In this document: piece after piece, positions 18,202-27,964 of the stretch
Position numbering within the stretch: the first letter of the stretch is position 1
How the letters are laid out: each line of letters opens with the position of its first letter
From: Treponema sp. JC4
GTDB lineage: Bacteria > Spirochaetota > Spirochaetia > Treponematales > Treponemataceae
Length of the DNA stretch: 64,000 nt
Assembly (NCBI RefSeq): GCF_000260795.1
Contig: NZ_AJGU01000007.1
Coordinates: 1-64,000, forward strand
Direction of reading: 5' to 3'
Program-made: the position numbers and the translations under genes
The notes under the pieces: generated by a model
The model's input: the letters and a program-made list of their open reading frames with translations, nothing else
Told to the model about the DNA's origin: nothing
Databases searched by the model: none

Positions 18202-18230
18202 GCACTCAATTTTGAGTGTCTTTTTTTTTT
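18202..18230 (+). terminator. Intrinsic terminator after tRNA-Val
   Basis: Hairpin CACTCAA/TTGAGTG (18203-18218, very tight loop) followed by ten T residues. Confidence 0.82.
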
Positions 18231-18277
18231 ATTTAAAAATTATTTCCGTATCTCTAAAAATGTGATATTATTTAACT

Positions 18278-19990
18278 GTGAATCCATTTTTGAAATTTTA
18301 TTTTCTAGTATTACCCAAAATCTCAAAAATTGCCTGGCGTGTTTTTTTAGGCATCTTTTCCTTGCTGGTAATTCTGTCTTTGTTTCAAATAAAGGATAAT
18401 ACCTTTACAAAAAATGATTTTGTAAACGAAACCCAGTATCTGGAATGGAAAATTTCTTCGGCTGAATATTCTAACCAGACGCTTGTTCTCCCCTATACTT
18501 CAAAAAAATCCTTAAATGATTTTACAATCACAACAACTTTACCGGATTTAAATTCAACTTCTATACTTATCCTCAAATGCAGATACGAAACTCTGACTGC
18601 AAAAATTGACGGAAATTATATTTATGCTTCTGATATTGCAACAATTGCAGGAATTAAAACAAGCATAGGAAAAAGTCAATGTAATATTCCGCTTGGAAAA
18701 GAATTCAGCAATAAACAGATAGAAATTTCAATTCAGCTTCAGGATTCAAAGGTTTCAAAATCTTCTCTTACAGAAATTATACTCTCTTCAAGAAATACCT
18801 ACATGATTCAATACCTGAGGGAAAATCTTCTGATTTTTATTTCTGCGGTACTTCTTATAGTCTGTAGTTTTGGTTCCTTTGTTTTCTTCTTGTTAAGTTA
18901 CTTTGGAAACAAACAGCGTTTTACCTCACTTTCAAGAAGCCTTTTTTATCTTGCTGTAATTTCAATTTTAACATCCATATGGAATCTTTGTGATTCTCAT
19001 ATCATTTCACTTTTTACAGATAAGGTACTTGTAGATGGAATTTTATCTCATGCAGCCCTGCTTCTTCTTGCCGTTGCCTTTGCCTGCTACCTGAATGCCC
19101 TTTATGGTGAAAATAAAATTATAAAAATAATCACTGTTATTTCTGAACTTAATGTAGTAATTCAGTTTTTAATTTTTGTATTGGGATTAAAAGACATCAG
19201 TGAAATTATTGTCTTTACCCACTTTATTTATATAGTAGAAATTATTTATGTTATAACTGTCAGCATAAAGAATCTTTACAAATATGAAAGCTCTGAAAAA
19301 CTCTTCCTTAATATTGGAAACATTCTTTTTGCCGTAATTGTTTTTGTTGTAATTTTAATGTACAACCACAACCGCGATGGTGATTATTATAAATTCTCAG
19401 TTACAGCCTTTATTATTTACTGTGTAATGCAGATTTCCGTTTCCATCGTTCGTTTTGTTAAGATGATTAAAAAGCAGGCAGCCCTTCGTGAAGCTGAAAA
19501 ATATGCCTTTACCGATCAGCTTACAAAAATGGATAACAGACGCGCCTACTCTATTTTCAAAAAGCATCTTGGAAATACAGAACTTACAGATGATTTTAAT
19601 GTTATTTACTTTGACTTAAACGGCCTTAAAGGCATTAATGATAAACTGGGACATGCAGCAGGCGATCAGTATATTATTGGTGTAACGGATATACTTAAAA
19701 AAGTCTTTTATGATGCCCTTTTACGCTGCCGTATGGGTGGTGATGAATTCCTTGTTGTTCTTAAGGCAAATAAAGAAGTTTTGAATAAACGCCTTTTCTA
19801 TTTTGATTCCTTAATTGAAAACTGGCATAATGATAAAATCAAAAATATTTCAGTTTCATATGGCTACTGTTCCGCAGCAGATTATGATAATCCTACTTTT
19901 GAAGGACTTATTTCTAAGGCTGATGAATTCATGTATAAGATGAAAAATGAGTATTATGAAAAAACTGATGCCGAAAGAAGAAAAGATTAG
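18278..19990 (+). CDS. Membrane diguanylate cyclase (GGDEF) with 7TM sensor
   Basis: A 570-residue protein. An N-terminal signal-anchor helix (about 15-38) leads into an extracytoplasmic beta-rich domain (about 45-180). A block of seven helices (about 185-395) in the style of 7TMR-DISM sensors follows, then a cytoplasmic GGDEF domain (about 405-560) with an intact RMGGDEF active site near 485-491 and the DLNGLKGIND substrate loop. It should make cyclic di-GMP in response to an external ligand. GTG start. The stop overlaps that of convergent truB by a few bases. The PAS/EAL protein at 49 kb is a candidate opposing enzyme. Confidence 0.85.
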   Translation: MNPFLKFYFLVLPKISKIAWRVFLGIFSLLVILSLFQIKDNTFTKNDFVNETQYLEWKISSAEYSNQTLVLPYTSKKSLNDFTITTTLPDLNSTSILILKCRYETLTAKIDGNYIYASDIATIAGIKTSIGKSQCNIPLGKEFSNKQIEISIQLQDSKVSKSSLTEIILSSRNTYMIQYLRENLLIFISAVLLIVCSFGSFVFFLLSYFGNKQRFTSLSRSLFYLAVISILTSIWNLCDSHIISLFTDKVLVDGILSHAALLLLAVAFACYLNALYGENKIIKIITVISELNVVIQFLIFVLGLKDISEIIVFTHFIYIVEIIYVITVSIKNLYKYESSEKLFLNIGNILFAVIVFVVILMYNHNRDGDYYKFSVTAFIIYCVMQISVSIVRFVKMIKKQAALREAEKYAFTDQLTKMDNRRAYSIFKKHLGNTELTDDFNVIYFDLNGLKGINDKLGHAAGDQYIIGVTDILKKVFYDALLRCRMGGDEFLVVLKANKEVLNKRLFYFDSLIENWHNDKIKNISVSYGYCSAADYDNPTFEGLISKADEFMYKMKNEYYEKTDAERRKD

Positions 19991-21036
19991 GCAATTACAA
20001 ATTTGTAATAAAGTTTTTTATTAGCGCCGATTTCCAAAAGTCCGCAGAATAATTCTTTATAAAAAACCGCAAGAGGCTTAGCACAAGCGGGATTAATATT
20101 TTCTTCAAAATCTGAATAAAAAAGTTTTTTTCCGTTTTTAAAGTCTGCCAGTCTTTCTTCAGATTTTAAATGGATATTTTCAAAGCCGCACAAGATAGAA
20201 GTTTCTTCTGAAAAGTTCTGGATTTTTTCTTGTATTTCAGTCTGGATAAGAAGATCCTCTTCTGTAGGAACATAAGGCTTTCTTACTTTTGCATTAGTTT
20301 CAACTTCTTTTTCTGCTTCTACCGTTTGCTTAATAAGAAAATCTTCTGCATTCTTTTTTGCTGAAGCAATAGAAAAATCTTCCAGCAAAGAAAGACCTGC
20401 TGCATCAGAAAGCTTAAAGTTTCCAACCTTTGTGCGAAGTAAGCCTACAAGATGACCTGCTGAGCCGCAAGATTTTGCAATATCACGGGCTAAACAGCGG
20501 ATATAAGTACCCTTGGATACGGTAAAATCAACACGGGCAAATACAACCCTGTCTGAGTCTTTTTCAAGCTGGTATTCGGCAAGATCTGCGCTGAATACAG
20601 TAATTTTACGCTTGGGAATTGCTACCTGAATGCCTTTACGGGCAAGATCACTGGCACGCTGACCGTCTACGTGAATTGCACTGTAAGCCGGTGGAGCCTG
20701 TAAAAGTTCTCCTGTAAACTGAGTTAGAGCTGCTTTAAGAGCCTGCAAAGTTGGAAGAGGCGCGTCCTTTACTACCTGACCTGTAAATTCAAGGGTATCA
20801 GTTTCTGCCCCGAATTTAATCACTGCAGAATAAGATTTATCAAATTCTGTGATGTGGCTTACAAGCTTTGTCATTCTGCCGGTACAAACAACAAGGAGCC
20901 CCTGAGCAAAAGAGTCAAGGGTTCCTGTGTGACCAACCTTAGTAGTGTGAAGAGATTTTTTTACGTTATTAAGGGATGAAAAAGATGTTACTCCCGGCTT
21001 TTTTGCCAGGAGTACAATTCCGTCATTTGTCTGCAT
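19987..21036 (-). CDS. truB: tRNA pseudouridine-55 synthase
   Basis: TruB makes pseudouridine 55 in the tRNA T-loop. The catalytic motif HTGTLDSFAQGLL (Asp nucleophile) lies near residues 36-48, and the family motif YSAIHVDGQRASDLAR and FTVSKGTYIRCLARDIA are present. The start was set at the ATG at 21036, giving MQTNDGIVLLAKKPG, which overlaps the end of rbfA; an upstream in-frame ATG at 21078 lies well inside rbfA. At about 349 residues it is longer than usual because of a charged insertion (about 225-300) before the C-terminal PUA-like part. Confidence 0.93.
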   Translation of the reverse strand: MQTNDGIVLLAKKPGVTSFSSLNNVKKSLHTTKVGHTGTLDSFAQGLLVVCTGRMTKLVSHITEFDKSYSAVIKFGAETDTLEFTGQVVKDAPLPTLQALKAALTQFTGELLQAPPAYSAIHVDGQRASDLARKGIQVAIPKRKITVFSADLAEYQLEKDSDRVVFARVDFTVSKGTYIRCLARDIAKSCGSAGHLVGLLRTKVGNFKLSDAAGLSLLEDFSIASAKKNAEDFLIKQTVEAEKEVETNAKVRKPYVPTEEDLLIQTEIQEKIQNFSEETSILCGFENIHLKSEERLADFKNGKKLFYSDFEENINPACAKPLAVFYKELFCGLLEIGANKKLYYKFVIA

Positions 21037-21415
21037 CTGCAGCCTGCTGTTCTTCCAGCGCCTTAGATTCAGCTTCAAGCTGATTCAATTTCTGAACCAT
21101 CTTAAAACCAGCCTTCATTCCCTGGTCAACAATAAACTGAAGATGAGGAAACTGGCGGATTCTGAGTTTTCCGGCAATTACGCGCTGGATAAATCCTGCG
21201 GCAGAATTCAGACCGTCAACTCCTTTTTTGAGCTGACCGTCCGGTAAAAATGTAGAAACGTAAACCTTTGCATAAGCAAGGTCGTTTGTTACTTCAACCC
21301 TGTTTATGCTGAGGAAAGTATTTACGCGGGGATCTTTTATTTCTCCGCGCAAAATCAATGTGGAAATTTCATCACGGAGCTGGTCGTTCAATCGCTGTAA
21401 ACGATACTGTCCCAT
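21023..21415 (-). CDS. rbfA: Ribosome-binding factor A
   Basis: A 130-residue KH-like RNA-binding protein required for 30S maturation and cold adaptation. It opens MGQYRLQRLNDQLRDEISTLILRGEIKDPRV and carries the family strand VTNDLAYAKVYVSTF. The start codon overlaps the infB stop (ATGA-type) and the end overlaps truB, so infB-rbfA-truB is tightly coupled. Confidence 0.93.
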   Translation of the reverse strand: MGQYRLQRLNDQLRDEISTLILRGEIKDPRVNTFLSINRVEVTNDLAYAKVYVSTFLPDGQLKKGVDGLNSAAGFIQRVIAGKLRIRQFPHLQFIVDQGMKAGFKMVQKLNQLEAESKALEEQQAADADK

Positions 21416-24111
21416 TATGAATTTTCTCCTTCTTTATCTGTATCAGCGCCGCCTTTCTTTTCAAGCTCAGCCTCTTCTTCGGCAAGAGTCTTTCCAAGTT
21501 TTTTAGCAACTTCTACAATTTCGAATACTTCGAGTTTATCGCCAACCATGATATCCTGCCAGTTTTCAAGACCGATACCACACTCATAGCCTGTGCTGAC
21601 TTCTTTTGCGTCATCCTTAAAGCGTTTGAGGGAAGTAATCTTACCTGTAAACTTAACAATACCGTCACGAACAAGGTGAACGCTTGCAGTACGCTTAACC
21701 ACACCTTCTGAAACCATACAACCGGCAATTACGCCGACCTTTGGAACGCGGAATGTGTTGCGAACTTCAACCATACCGATAACTTCTTCTTTTGTATCCG
21801 GCTGCAACATACCTTCCATAGCGGCCTGAATTTCTTCGACACACTTGTAGATGATATTGTACTTACGGATTTCAACCTGTTCCTGCTCTGCAAGAGTTTT
21901 TGCCTTTGGAGTAGGACGAACATTAAAGCCGATGATGATTGCGTTTTCATCAGCAGATGCAAGGGTAACATCCGATTCGTTGATTGCACCGGCACTTGAA
22001 TGGATAACTGAAAGACGGATTTCGCGTGTTGAAAGTTTTTCCAAAGATGCCTTAAGAGCTTCTGCAGAACCCTGCAAATCAGCCTTAATGATAACTTTGA
22101 GTTCTTTAACTTCGCTGTTTTCAATATCCTTGTAAAGAGTATCAAGTGTAGTCTTTTTAACTGCCTTAGCAGCTTCAAAGCGTTTAAGTTCCTGACGTTT
22201 AGCAGAAATAGCACGTGCATCTTTTTCGCTTTCTGTAACCTGGAATGGATCGCCGGCATTTGGCATTTCTTCCATACCAAGAACTTCAACAGGAATAGAT
22301 GGACCTGCTTCCTGAATACGCTTACCGCGGTCATCAAACATGGCACGTACACGACCAGAATAGATTCCGGCAACAAATGGGTCACCCTGTTTGAGGGAAC
22401 CACGCTGTACGATTACTGTTGAAACAACACCACGTCCCTGATCTACGCGGGATTCAAGAATCTTACCTTCTGCGCGACATTCAAAGTTTGCCTTAAGCTC
22501 AAGCATTTCTGCCTGCAGGAGGATTGCATCAAGCAAATCATCAATACCTTCTTTCTTAAGGGCAGAAATATGAACATACTGAGTATCTCCACCCCATTCT
22601 TCTGGAGTGAGACCAAGTTCAGAAAGCTGAGTCTTAACGCGGTCTGGATTAGCTTCAGGCTTATCAACCTTGTTTACGGCAACGATGATAGGAACCTTAG
22701 CGTCCTTAGCGTGAGCAATAGCTTCAAGAGTCTGAGGCATAACACCATCATCTGCAGCTACTACCAGAACTACGATATCTGTTACCTGAGCACCGCGGGC
22801 ACGCATCATTGTAAAGGCTTCGTGACCTGGTGTATCAAGGAAAGTAATCTTACCTTTTTCTGTTGTAACTGAATAAGCACCAATTGACTGGGTAATACCA
22901 CCGGCTTCGCCTGCCGCAACGTTTGCGTGACGGATTGCATCCAATGTCTTTGTCTTACCGTGGTCAACGTGTCCCATTACAGTAACGATTGGAGGACGAG
23001 GAAGAAGTTCTACACCGTCATCCTTATCACTTTCGATTACAGTTTCATCATAAAGGCTTACAAGTTTTACCTCGCAGCCATATTCGCTAGCCAAAAGTTC
23101 TGCGGTCTCGTGGTCAATTGACTGGGTAATAGTAACCATTACACCCATTCCCATGAGTTTTCCGATAACTTCGCTTGCTTTAAGGTTCATTTTGCGTGCA
23201 AGGTCAGAAACCGAAACTGTTTCCATAATTTCAATTTCTTTTGGAACTACGCTTGCAGGAGTTTCAACCTTCTTCTTCTGTTCAAAGAGGTTATCATCAT
23301 ACTGCTCTTCGTCCTTGCGGTTATAAACCTGTTTTTTACCTTTGTAAGCAGCCTTTTTACCCTGAGTTCTCTGCTCTGGGATTGGAGAAGCAGGTGCCAT
23401 TCCACCGCCCATTGGACGAGGTCTGAAGCCTCCCTGACCACCCTGACCTGGTCGGTTGAAACCGCCCTGGCCGCCGCGATTAAAGCCACCCTGACCTCCC
23501 TGACCGCCTCTGTTGAAGCCGCCCTGTCCGCCGCGGTTAAAGCCCTGTCCGCCTTCACGGTTATCGCGCTCGCGGTTCTGGTAGCTCTGACGAGCCTGTG
23601 CGCCATTAAAGCCGCCCTGGCCGCCGTTACCACCATTGCGGTTATAACCACCCTGACCACCCTGGCCGCGGTTATAATTATTGTAGCCGCCCTGTCCGTT
23701 ACCGCCACGGTTGTATCCACCGCGGTTATTCTGACGTCCGTGGTCAGAAAGGTTTCCGGCTTTTACGTTAGGACGAGCCTGATTAAGTTCAAAGGTGCGT
23801 GGACGCTGAGCCTGCTGTGTATTTGCAGGTTTTGGAGCCTCAGCAGCTGCTGCAGGTGCCTGAGAAAGAGGTTTTGCAGGCTTTTCTGTCTGAGCAGGTG
23901 CCTGACCTTCAGCTTTCTTTACGACAACCTTAACAGGGCTTTTTTTAGCTCCGTCATTTTTTGAAGGGTCCTGTGGCGCATTCTGAGCTGGGTTCTTTCT
24001 TACAACAACAACGCGCTTCTTTTCTGGAGCGGCTGGAGCTGAAGCTGCTGGCTGAGTCTGTGCCTTTTTATGCACTACAAATCCTGGCTTTTTTTCTGAT
24101 TCTTCTGCCAT
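21415..24111 (-). CDS. infB: Translation initiation factor IF-2 with RGG-like N-terminus
   Basis: An 898-residue IF-2. The C-terminal two thirds carry the GTPase domain (GHVDHGKT near 391, DTPGHE near 437, NKVD near 491) and the domains that bind initiator tRNA. The N-terminal 300 residues are low complexity: a Lys/Ala/Pro part, then about 110 residues (roughly 125-235) of repeated GGYNRGG, GGQGGFNRGG units. That region resembles eukaryotic RGG boxes and is unusual in a bacterial IF-2. It lies between nusA and rbfA in the conserved rimP-nusA-infB-rbfA-truB operon. Confidence 0.95.
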   Translation of the reverse strand: MAEESEKKPGFVVHKKAQTQPAASAPAAPEKKRVVVVRKNPAQNAPQDPSKNDGAKKSPVKVVVKKAEGQAPAQTEKPAKPLSQAPAAAAEAPKPANTQQAQRPRTFELNQARPNVKAGNLSDHGRQNNRGGYNRGGNGQGGYNNYNRGQGGQGGYNRNGGNGGQGGFNGAQARQSYQNRERDNREGGQGFNRGGQGGFNRGGQGGQGGFNRGGQGGFNRPGQGGQGGFRPRPMGGGMAPASPIPEQRTQGKKAAYKGKKQVYNRKDEEQYDDNLFEQKKKVETPASVVPKEIEIMETVSVSDLARKMNLKASEVIGKLMGMGVMVTITQSIDHETAELLASEYGCEVKLVSLYDETVIESDKDDGVELLPRPPIVTVMGHVDHGKTKTLDAIRHANVAAGEAGGITQSIGAYSVTTEKGKITFLDTPGHEAFTMMRARGAQVTDIVVLVVAADDGVMPQTLEAIAHAKDAKVPIIVAVNKVDKPEANPDRVKTQLSELGLTPEEWGGDTQYVHISALKKEGIDDLLDAILLQAEMLELKANFECRAEGKILESRVDQGRGVVSTVIVQRGSLKQGDPFVAGIYSGRVRAMFDDRGKRIQEAGPSIPVEVLGMEEMPNAGDPFQVTESEKDARAISAKRQELKRFEAAKAVKKTTLDTLYKDIENSEVKELKVIIKADLQGSAEALKASLEKLSTREIRLSVIHSSAGAINESDVTLASADENAIIIGFNVRPTPKAKTLAEQEQVEIRKYNIIYKCVEEIQAAMEGMLQPDTKEEVIGMVEVRNTFRVPKVGVIAGCMVSEGVVKRTASVHLVRDGIVKFTGKITSLKRFKDDAKEVSTGYECGIGLENWQDIMVGDKLEVFEIVEVAKKLGKTLAEEEAELEKKGGADTDKEGENS

Positions 24112-24128
24112 GTTTCTATTCTTTACCT

Positions 24129-25613
24129 CTATTCTTCATCCACTGCAAACTCAAATTCACATCCACATTTTGGACAGTGAGTCATATCGAGTGTGATCTT
24201 AGCTCCACATTCAGGACAGAAGTATTCTTCCTCTTCTTCAGCTTTTTCTGTGCTTTCAGCCTGAGCCGGAGCCTCTTCAGTTTCAGCTTCGTCTTCTACG
24301 AACTCAACGTTTTCATTAATAAGATTGTTGATTTCATCAAGTGCTTCTTTTGTAACACCTTCAATCTGAATCTTATCTGAGTCGTAAGCTTCAACAAAGT
24401 CCTGAATCTGCTCAATTCCATTTGCCTTAAGAAGTTCGGCAACCTCTTTATTTACACCAGGCAACTCTGCCACAGTAGTAATTTCATCATAATTTTCTTC
24501 TTCTGCAGCCTCATCATTGAAGAGAGCGCGTGCATTCTGAACTGTATTAACATTAGAGAAGTCAATGTCTGCTGCCTGCTCTTCTGTCTTAACGTCAATG
24601 TTCCAGTCACAAAGGCGGTTAGCAAGGCGAACGTTCTGTCCCTGACGACCGATTGCAAGAGAGAACTGGCTTTCATCAACGATTGCAAGAGCCTGGCGTT
24701 TTTCTGCATCCATGATAACTACGCGGTTAACCTGAGCTGGAGAAAGTGCATTTTTAATGAACTCAGCAGGATCAGATTCGTACTTAAGAACATCGATTTT
24801 TTCGTTCAAAAGTTCGCGGATAACGTTCTGGATACGAACACCCTTAAGACCAACACAAGCTCCAACTGGATCTACTTCTTCGCGTTTTGTGCTTACAGCA
24901 ATCTTTGTGCGGTAGCCTGCATCACGTACAGCCTTAACAATTTCTACAGTGCCGTCTGCAATTTCAGGAACTTCTTTTTCCAGAATAGAGCAAACAAGTT
25001 TAGGGTCGCTGCGGGAAAGGATAAGCTGAATACCTGAATTTGTAGGTTTAATATCTACGATGAGAGCCTTAATGCGGTCATTCTTGTCGTAGAATTCAAG
25101 CTTAGACTGATATTTAACTGGAAGAACACCTTCAAGACGGCCTGCATTACCAAGGTCAACATAGATGTTTCCGTTGCGTTCGCGCTGGTAGTAACCAATG
25201 ATGATTTCGCCAACTTTGTCTTTATATTCGTTATAAAGAGATGTCTTGTAAGTTTCGTTGAGTCCCTGGTGAGCAGTCTGCTTTCCAGTAGAAACTTCTG
25301 AGCGCTCATAAGATTTAGGGTCTTCAAGAATATCAATTTCATCACCCTCTTCAATCTCATCACCTGCAAGTGCGCGTGCTTCTTCAAGTTCAATTTCCAT
25401 TGTTGGGTCATAAACACCGTCAATTACAACTTTTCTTGAGAAAAGCGACACATCCGACATATCGTCTGCAAATTTTACGATTGCGTTCTCGTCTGTTCCA
25501 TATCTCTTTTTATAAGCAGCTTTAAGTGCCTTTTCGATAGTCTGTCGTACTGATTCTTCAGAATAACCTTTTTCTTCAATCAAACGACGGATAGCTTCTG
25601 CCATTTCTGACAT
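24129..25613 (-). CDS. nusA: Transcription factor NusA with C-terminal zinc ribbon
   Basis: A 494-residue NusA. It has an RNA-polymerase-binding N-terminal domain, S1 domain (about 135-200), KH1 and KH2 (about 205-345, with VGACVGLKGVRIQNVIRELL and AIGRQGQNVRLANRL) and a helix-hairpin-helix segment (about 385-430). After an acidic linker comes a zinc ribbon (about 466-488): CPEC, 10 residues, CPKC. Most NusA proteins lack it. NusA modulates pausing, termination and antitermination, so it is a plausible partner for the antitermination system elsewhere in this window. It follows rimP by 1 bp. Confidence 0.94.
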   Translation of the reverse strand: MSEMAEAIRRLIEEKGYSEESVRQTIEKALKAAYKKRYGTDENAIVKFADDMSDVSLFSRKVVIDGVYDPTMEIELEEARALAGDEIEEGDEIDILEDPKSYERSEVSTGKQTAHQGLNETYKTSLYNEYKDKVGEIIIGYYQRERNGNIYVDLGNAGRLEGVLPVKYQSKLEFYDKNDRIKALIVDIKPTNSGIQLILSRSDPKLVCSILEKEVPEIADGTVEIVKAVRDAGYRTKIAVSTKREEVDPVGACVGLKGVRIQNVIRELLNEKIDVLKYESDPAEFIKNALSPAQVNRVVIMDAEKRQALAIVDESQFSLAIGRQGQNVRLANRLCDWNIDVKTEEQAADIDFSNVNTVQNARALFNDEAAEEENYDEITTVAELPGVNKEVAELLKANGIEQIQDFVEAYDSDKIQIEGVTKEALDEINNLINENVEFVEDEAETEEAPAQAESTEKAEEEEEYFCPECGAKITLDMTHCPKCGCEFEFAVDEE

Positions 25614-25614
25614 T

Positions 25615-26103
25615 TTAAGCCTCCTCTTTATTGTTATTATTTGAGGCAGAAATAAATTTTGCCTTCGCTATATTTTCAAAAGTCTGGGTATACTCTGTAC
25701 CCTCGTCCTTTTGTATTGTAACCGATTTTTCATCAGCAGAAAGAATTTTTCCGCTGACCCAGTCTGTGACGGTTTTATCCCAGATGCGTACTGTTCGGCC
25801 AACAAAAAGCGCAAACTCAGCCGCATTTTTAAGATTGTGCTCAATGCCAGGGCTTGTAAGTTCCATACTGGTTTCTTCTGTTCCAAGCAGCTCTTCAAGC
25901 TTTGGAAGAAGAACGCGGTGAACTTTAGCGCAGTCATTTACGCCCATGTTTCCGTCTGGCTCCTTAGTGCAGACAATTGCAGAAATCTTAGTGATTGTCT
26001 TTGCAGGAACAATCTTAAGATCCACAAGCTTGTAGCCCAGTTCTTCTACAAGAGCAGCGCACTCAGGATAGTATTTAATTGATTTATATGATGTATATTC
26101 CAT
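25615..26103 (-). CDS. rimP: Ribosome maturation factor RimP
   Basis: A 162-residue RimP: an N-terminal alpha/beta domain with YKLVDLKIVPAKTITKISAIV, the conserved LTSPGIEHNLKNAAEFALFVGRTVRI motif and a C-terminal SH3-like barrel. It is needed for 30S maturation and heads the operon with nusA and infB. A promoter for the operon must lie between 26104 and the terminator at 26155-26186. Confidence 0.92.
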   Translation of the reverse strand: MEYTSYKSIKYYPECAALVEELGYKLVDLKIVPAKTITKISAIVCTKEPDGNMGVNDCAKVHRVLLPKLEELLGTEETSMELTSPGIEHNLKNAAEFALFVGRTVRIWDKTVTDWVSGKILSADEKSVTIQKDEGTEYTQTFENIAKAKFISASNNNNKEEA

Positions 26104-26154
26104 ATCCGGTTTTAAGTGTCAGTTAGCAGTTCCGTTCACCCCGGGGCACTAATA

Positions 26155-26186
26155 AAAAAGACCCGTGTTTTTGCACGAGTCTTTTT
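26155..26186 (-). terminator. Intrinsic terminator of the ABC-F gene
   Basis: A 13-bp arm AAAAAGACCCGTG pairs with CACGAGTCTTTTT (one wobble), with a six-base loop. It has A- and T-runs on both sides and separates the ABC-F gene from rimP. It could also act as an attenuator for transcripts reading into rimP. Confidence 0.75.
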
Positions 26187-26244
26187 AATACTAATATTAA
26201 ACTGACATATATAATATAGAGGAAAAGTGCCTGATTGTCAAGTT

Positions 26245-27897
26245 TTACACTCTATACTTGAGTTTTTTACCAGTACCTTCGTAAAGCTTTTTGCGAAGTT
26301 CGGCAACGCTTTCGTCTTTGATGTAGTCATCAAAACTCATCATGCGGTCAATGATTCCGTTTGGAGTGATTTCGATGATACGGTTTGCAATAGACTGAAT
26401 GAATTCATGGTCGTGTGATGTAAAGAGCACTACACCAGGGAAGGCAATCAAACCTTCGTTCAAAGACTGAATTGCTTCAAGGTCAAGATGGTTTGTAGGA
26501 TCATCCATACACAAAACATTTGCACCGGAAAGCATAAGTTTTGAAAGCATACAGCGAACTTTTTCACCACCGGAAAGAACCTTTACTTTCTTCAAAGATT
26601 CGTCACCGCTAAAGAGCATTCGGCCAAGGAAGCCGCGTACATAAGCGTCGTCCTGTTCTTTTGAATACTGTTTGAGCCATTCTGTGATGTTGAGGTTGTT
26701 GTCAAAGTATGATGAAGTATCGCGTGGAAGATAGGTGTGAGAAGTTGTCTGTCCCCAGTAGTATTCACCTGAATCTGGCTTTTTTACTTCGTTGATGATA
26801 TCGAACAAAGCTGTTTTTGAGTTGTGTTCAATACCAACAAAAGCGATTTTATCGTTACGGCCAACACTCAAAGAGAAATCTTTAAGAAGCTGAACGCCGT
26901 CTGCATCTTTATAGTTGAGACCTTTGATATCAAGAACGTTGTTTCCGATTTCGCGGTCTGACTTAAAGCTTACATAAGGGAATTTACGGGTAGAAACAGG
27001 GATTTCTTCAAGAGAATCGGCAAGTTTGTCGTAAATCTTTTTGCGGGATGTAGCCTGTTTAGCCTTAGAAGCGTTAGAAGAGAAGCGGAGGATGAATTCC
27101 TTCAAGTCCTTCATCTTATCTTCAGTCTTTTTCTGCTGCTCGTGAGCCTGACGCTGCATAATCTGGGTCATCTGATACCAGAAGTCGTAGTTTCCGCTGA
27201 ACTGTGTGATTTTTCCAAAGTCGATATCGCAGATGTAAGTACATACAGTGTTCAAAAAGTGACGGTCATGCGATACGACAATTACAGTGTTTTCAAAATC
27301 CAGAAGGAAGTTTTCAAGCCAGGTGATTGATTCAATGTCCAGACCGTTAGTAGGTTCATCGAGAATCAGGGCATCAGGGTTACCGTAGATTGCCTGGGCA
27401 AGAAGAACGCGGACTTTCTGAGATTCATCAAGCTCGCTCATCATTTTGTCGTGGAACTCTTCTTCAAGACCAAGACCAGAAAGCATCTGTTCAATCTGAT
27501 TTTCTGCTTCGTAGCCGCCAAGCTCTCCGAATTCTGCTTCAAGTTCTGCAGACTTAATTCCGTCTTCTTCTGTGAACTCTGCCTTTGCGTAGATTTCATC
27601 ACGGGCTTTTGAAACTTCGTAAAGTTTTGGGAAGCCCATCATAACTGTGTCTTTTACTGAATATTCGTCGTAGGCAAAGTGGTCCTGCTTTAATACGGCC
27701 ATTCGCTCGCCCGGAGTCATAAAAATATCACCGGAATCGCGTTCAAGCTCGCCGGAAAGGAGTTTCAAAAAGGTTGATTTACCGGCACCGTTGGCACCAG
27801 TGATTCCGTAACAGTTTCCTTTGTTAAACTTAAGGTTTACGTCTTTAAAAAGCGGTTTTTCGCTGAATGAAACGCTTACATCGCTTACTGTAATCAT
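26245..27897 (-). CDS. ABC-F family ATPase (ribosome-associated)
   Basis: A 550-residue soluble protein with two ABC cassettes and no membrane segments. First cassette: Walker A GANGAGKS, signature as LDESQKVRV, Walker B LILDEPTNGLD. An interdomain linker (about 245-315) rich in K/E follows. Second cassette: GIEHNSKT in place of a canonical Walker A, LSGGEKVR signature and VLCMDDPTNHLD. The second Walker A departs from GxxGxGK[ST], which may weaken ATP hydrolysis there. The class acts on stalled ribosomes or gives resistance to ribosome-targeting drugs. It most resembles the YbiT/YkpA subgroup. Monocistronic. Confidence 0.88.
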   Translation of the reverse strand: MITVSDVSVSFSEKPLFKDVNLKFNKGNCYGITGANGAGKSTFLKLLSGELERDSGDIFMTPGERMAVLKQDHFAYDEYSVKDTVMMGFPKLYEVSKARDEIYAKAEFTEEDGIKSAELEAEFGELGGYEAENQIEQMLSGLGLEEEFHDKMMSELDESQKVRVLLAQAIYGNPDALILDEPTNGLDIESITWLENFLLDFENTVIVVSHDRHFLNTVCTYICDIDFGKITQFSGNYDFWYQMTQIMQRQAHEQQKKTEDKMKDLKEFILRFSSNASKAKQATSRKKIYDKLADSLEEIPVSTRKFPYVSFKSDREIGNNVLDIKGLNYKDADGVQLLKDFSLSVGRNDKIAFVGIEHNSKTALFDIINEVKKPDSGEYYWGQTTSHTYLPRDTSSYFDNNLNITEWLKQYSKEQDDAYVRGFLGRMLFSGDESLKKVKVLSGGEKVRCMLSKLMLSGANVLCMDDPTNHLDLEAIQSLNEGLIAFPGVVLFTSHDHEFIQSIANRIIEITPNGIIDRMMSFDDYIKDESVAELRKKLYEGTGKKLKYRV

Positions 27898-27964
27898 TAA
27901 TATCCCTCAAAAATAAATTTGATGATATTTTAGCTTTTTATCAGGAATATTACAACTTAGAAAT

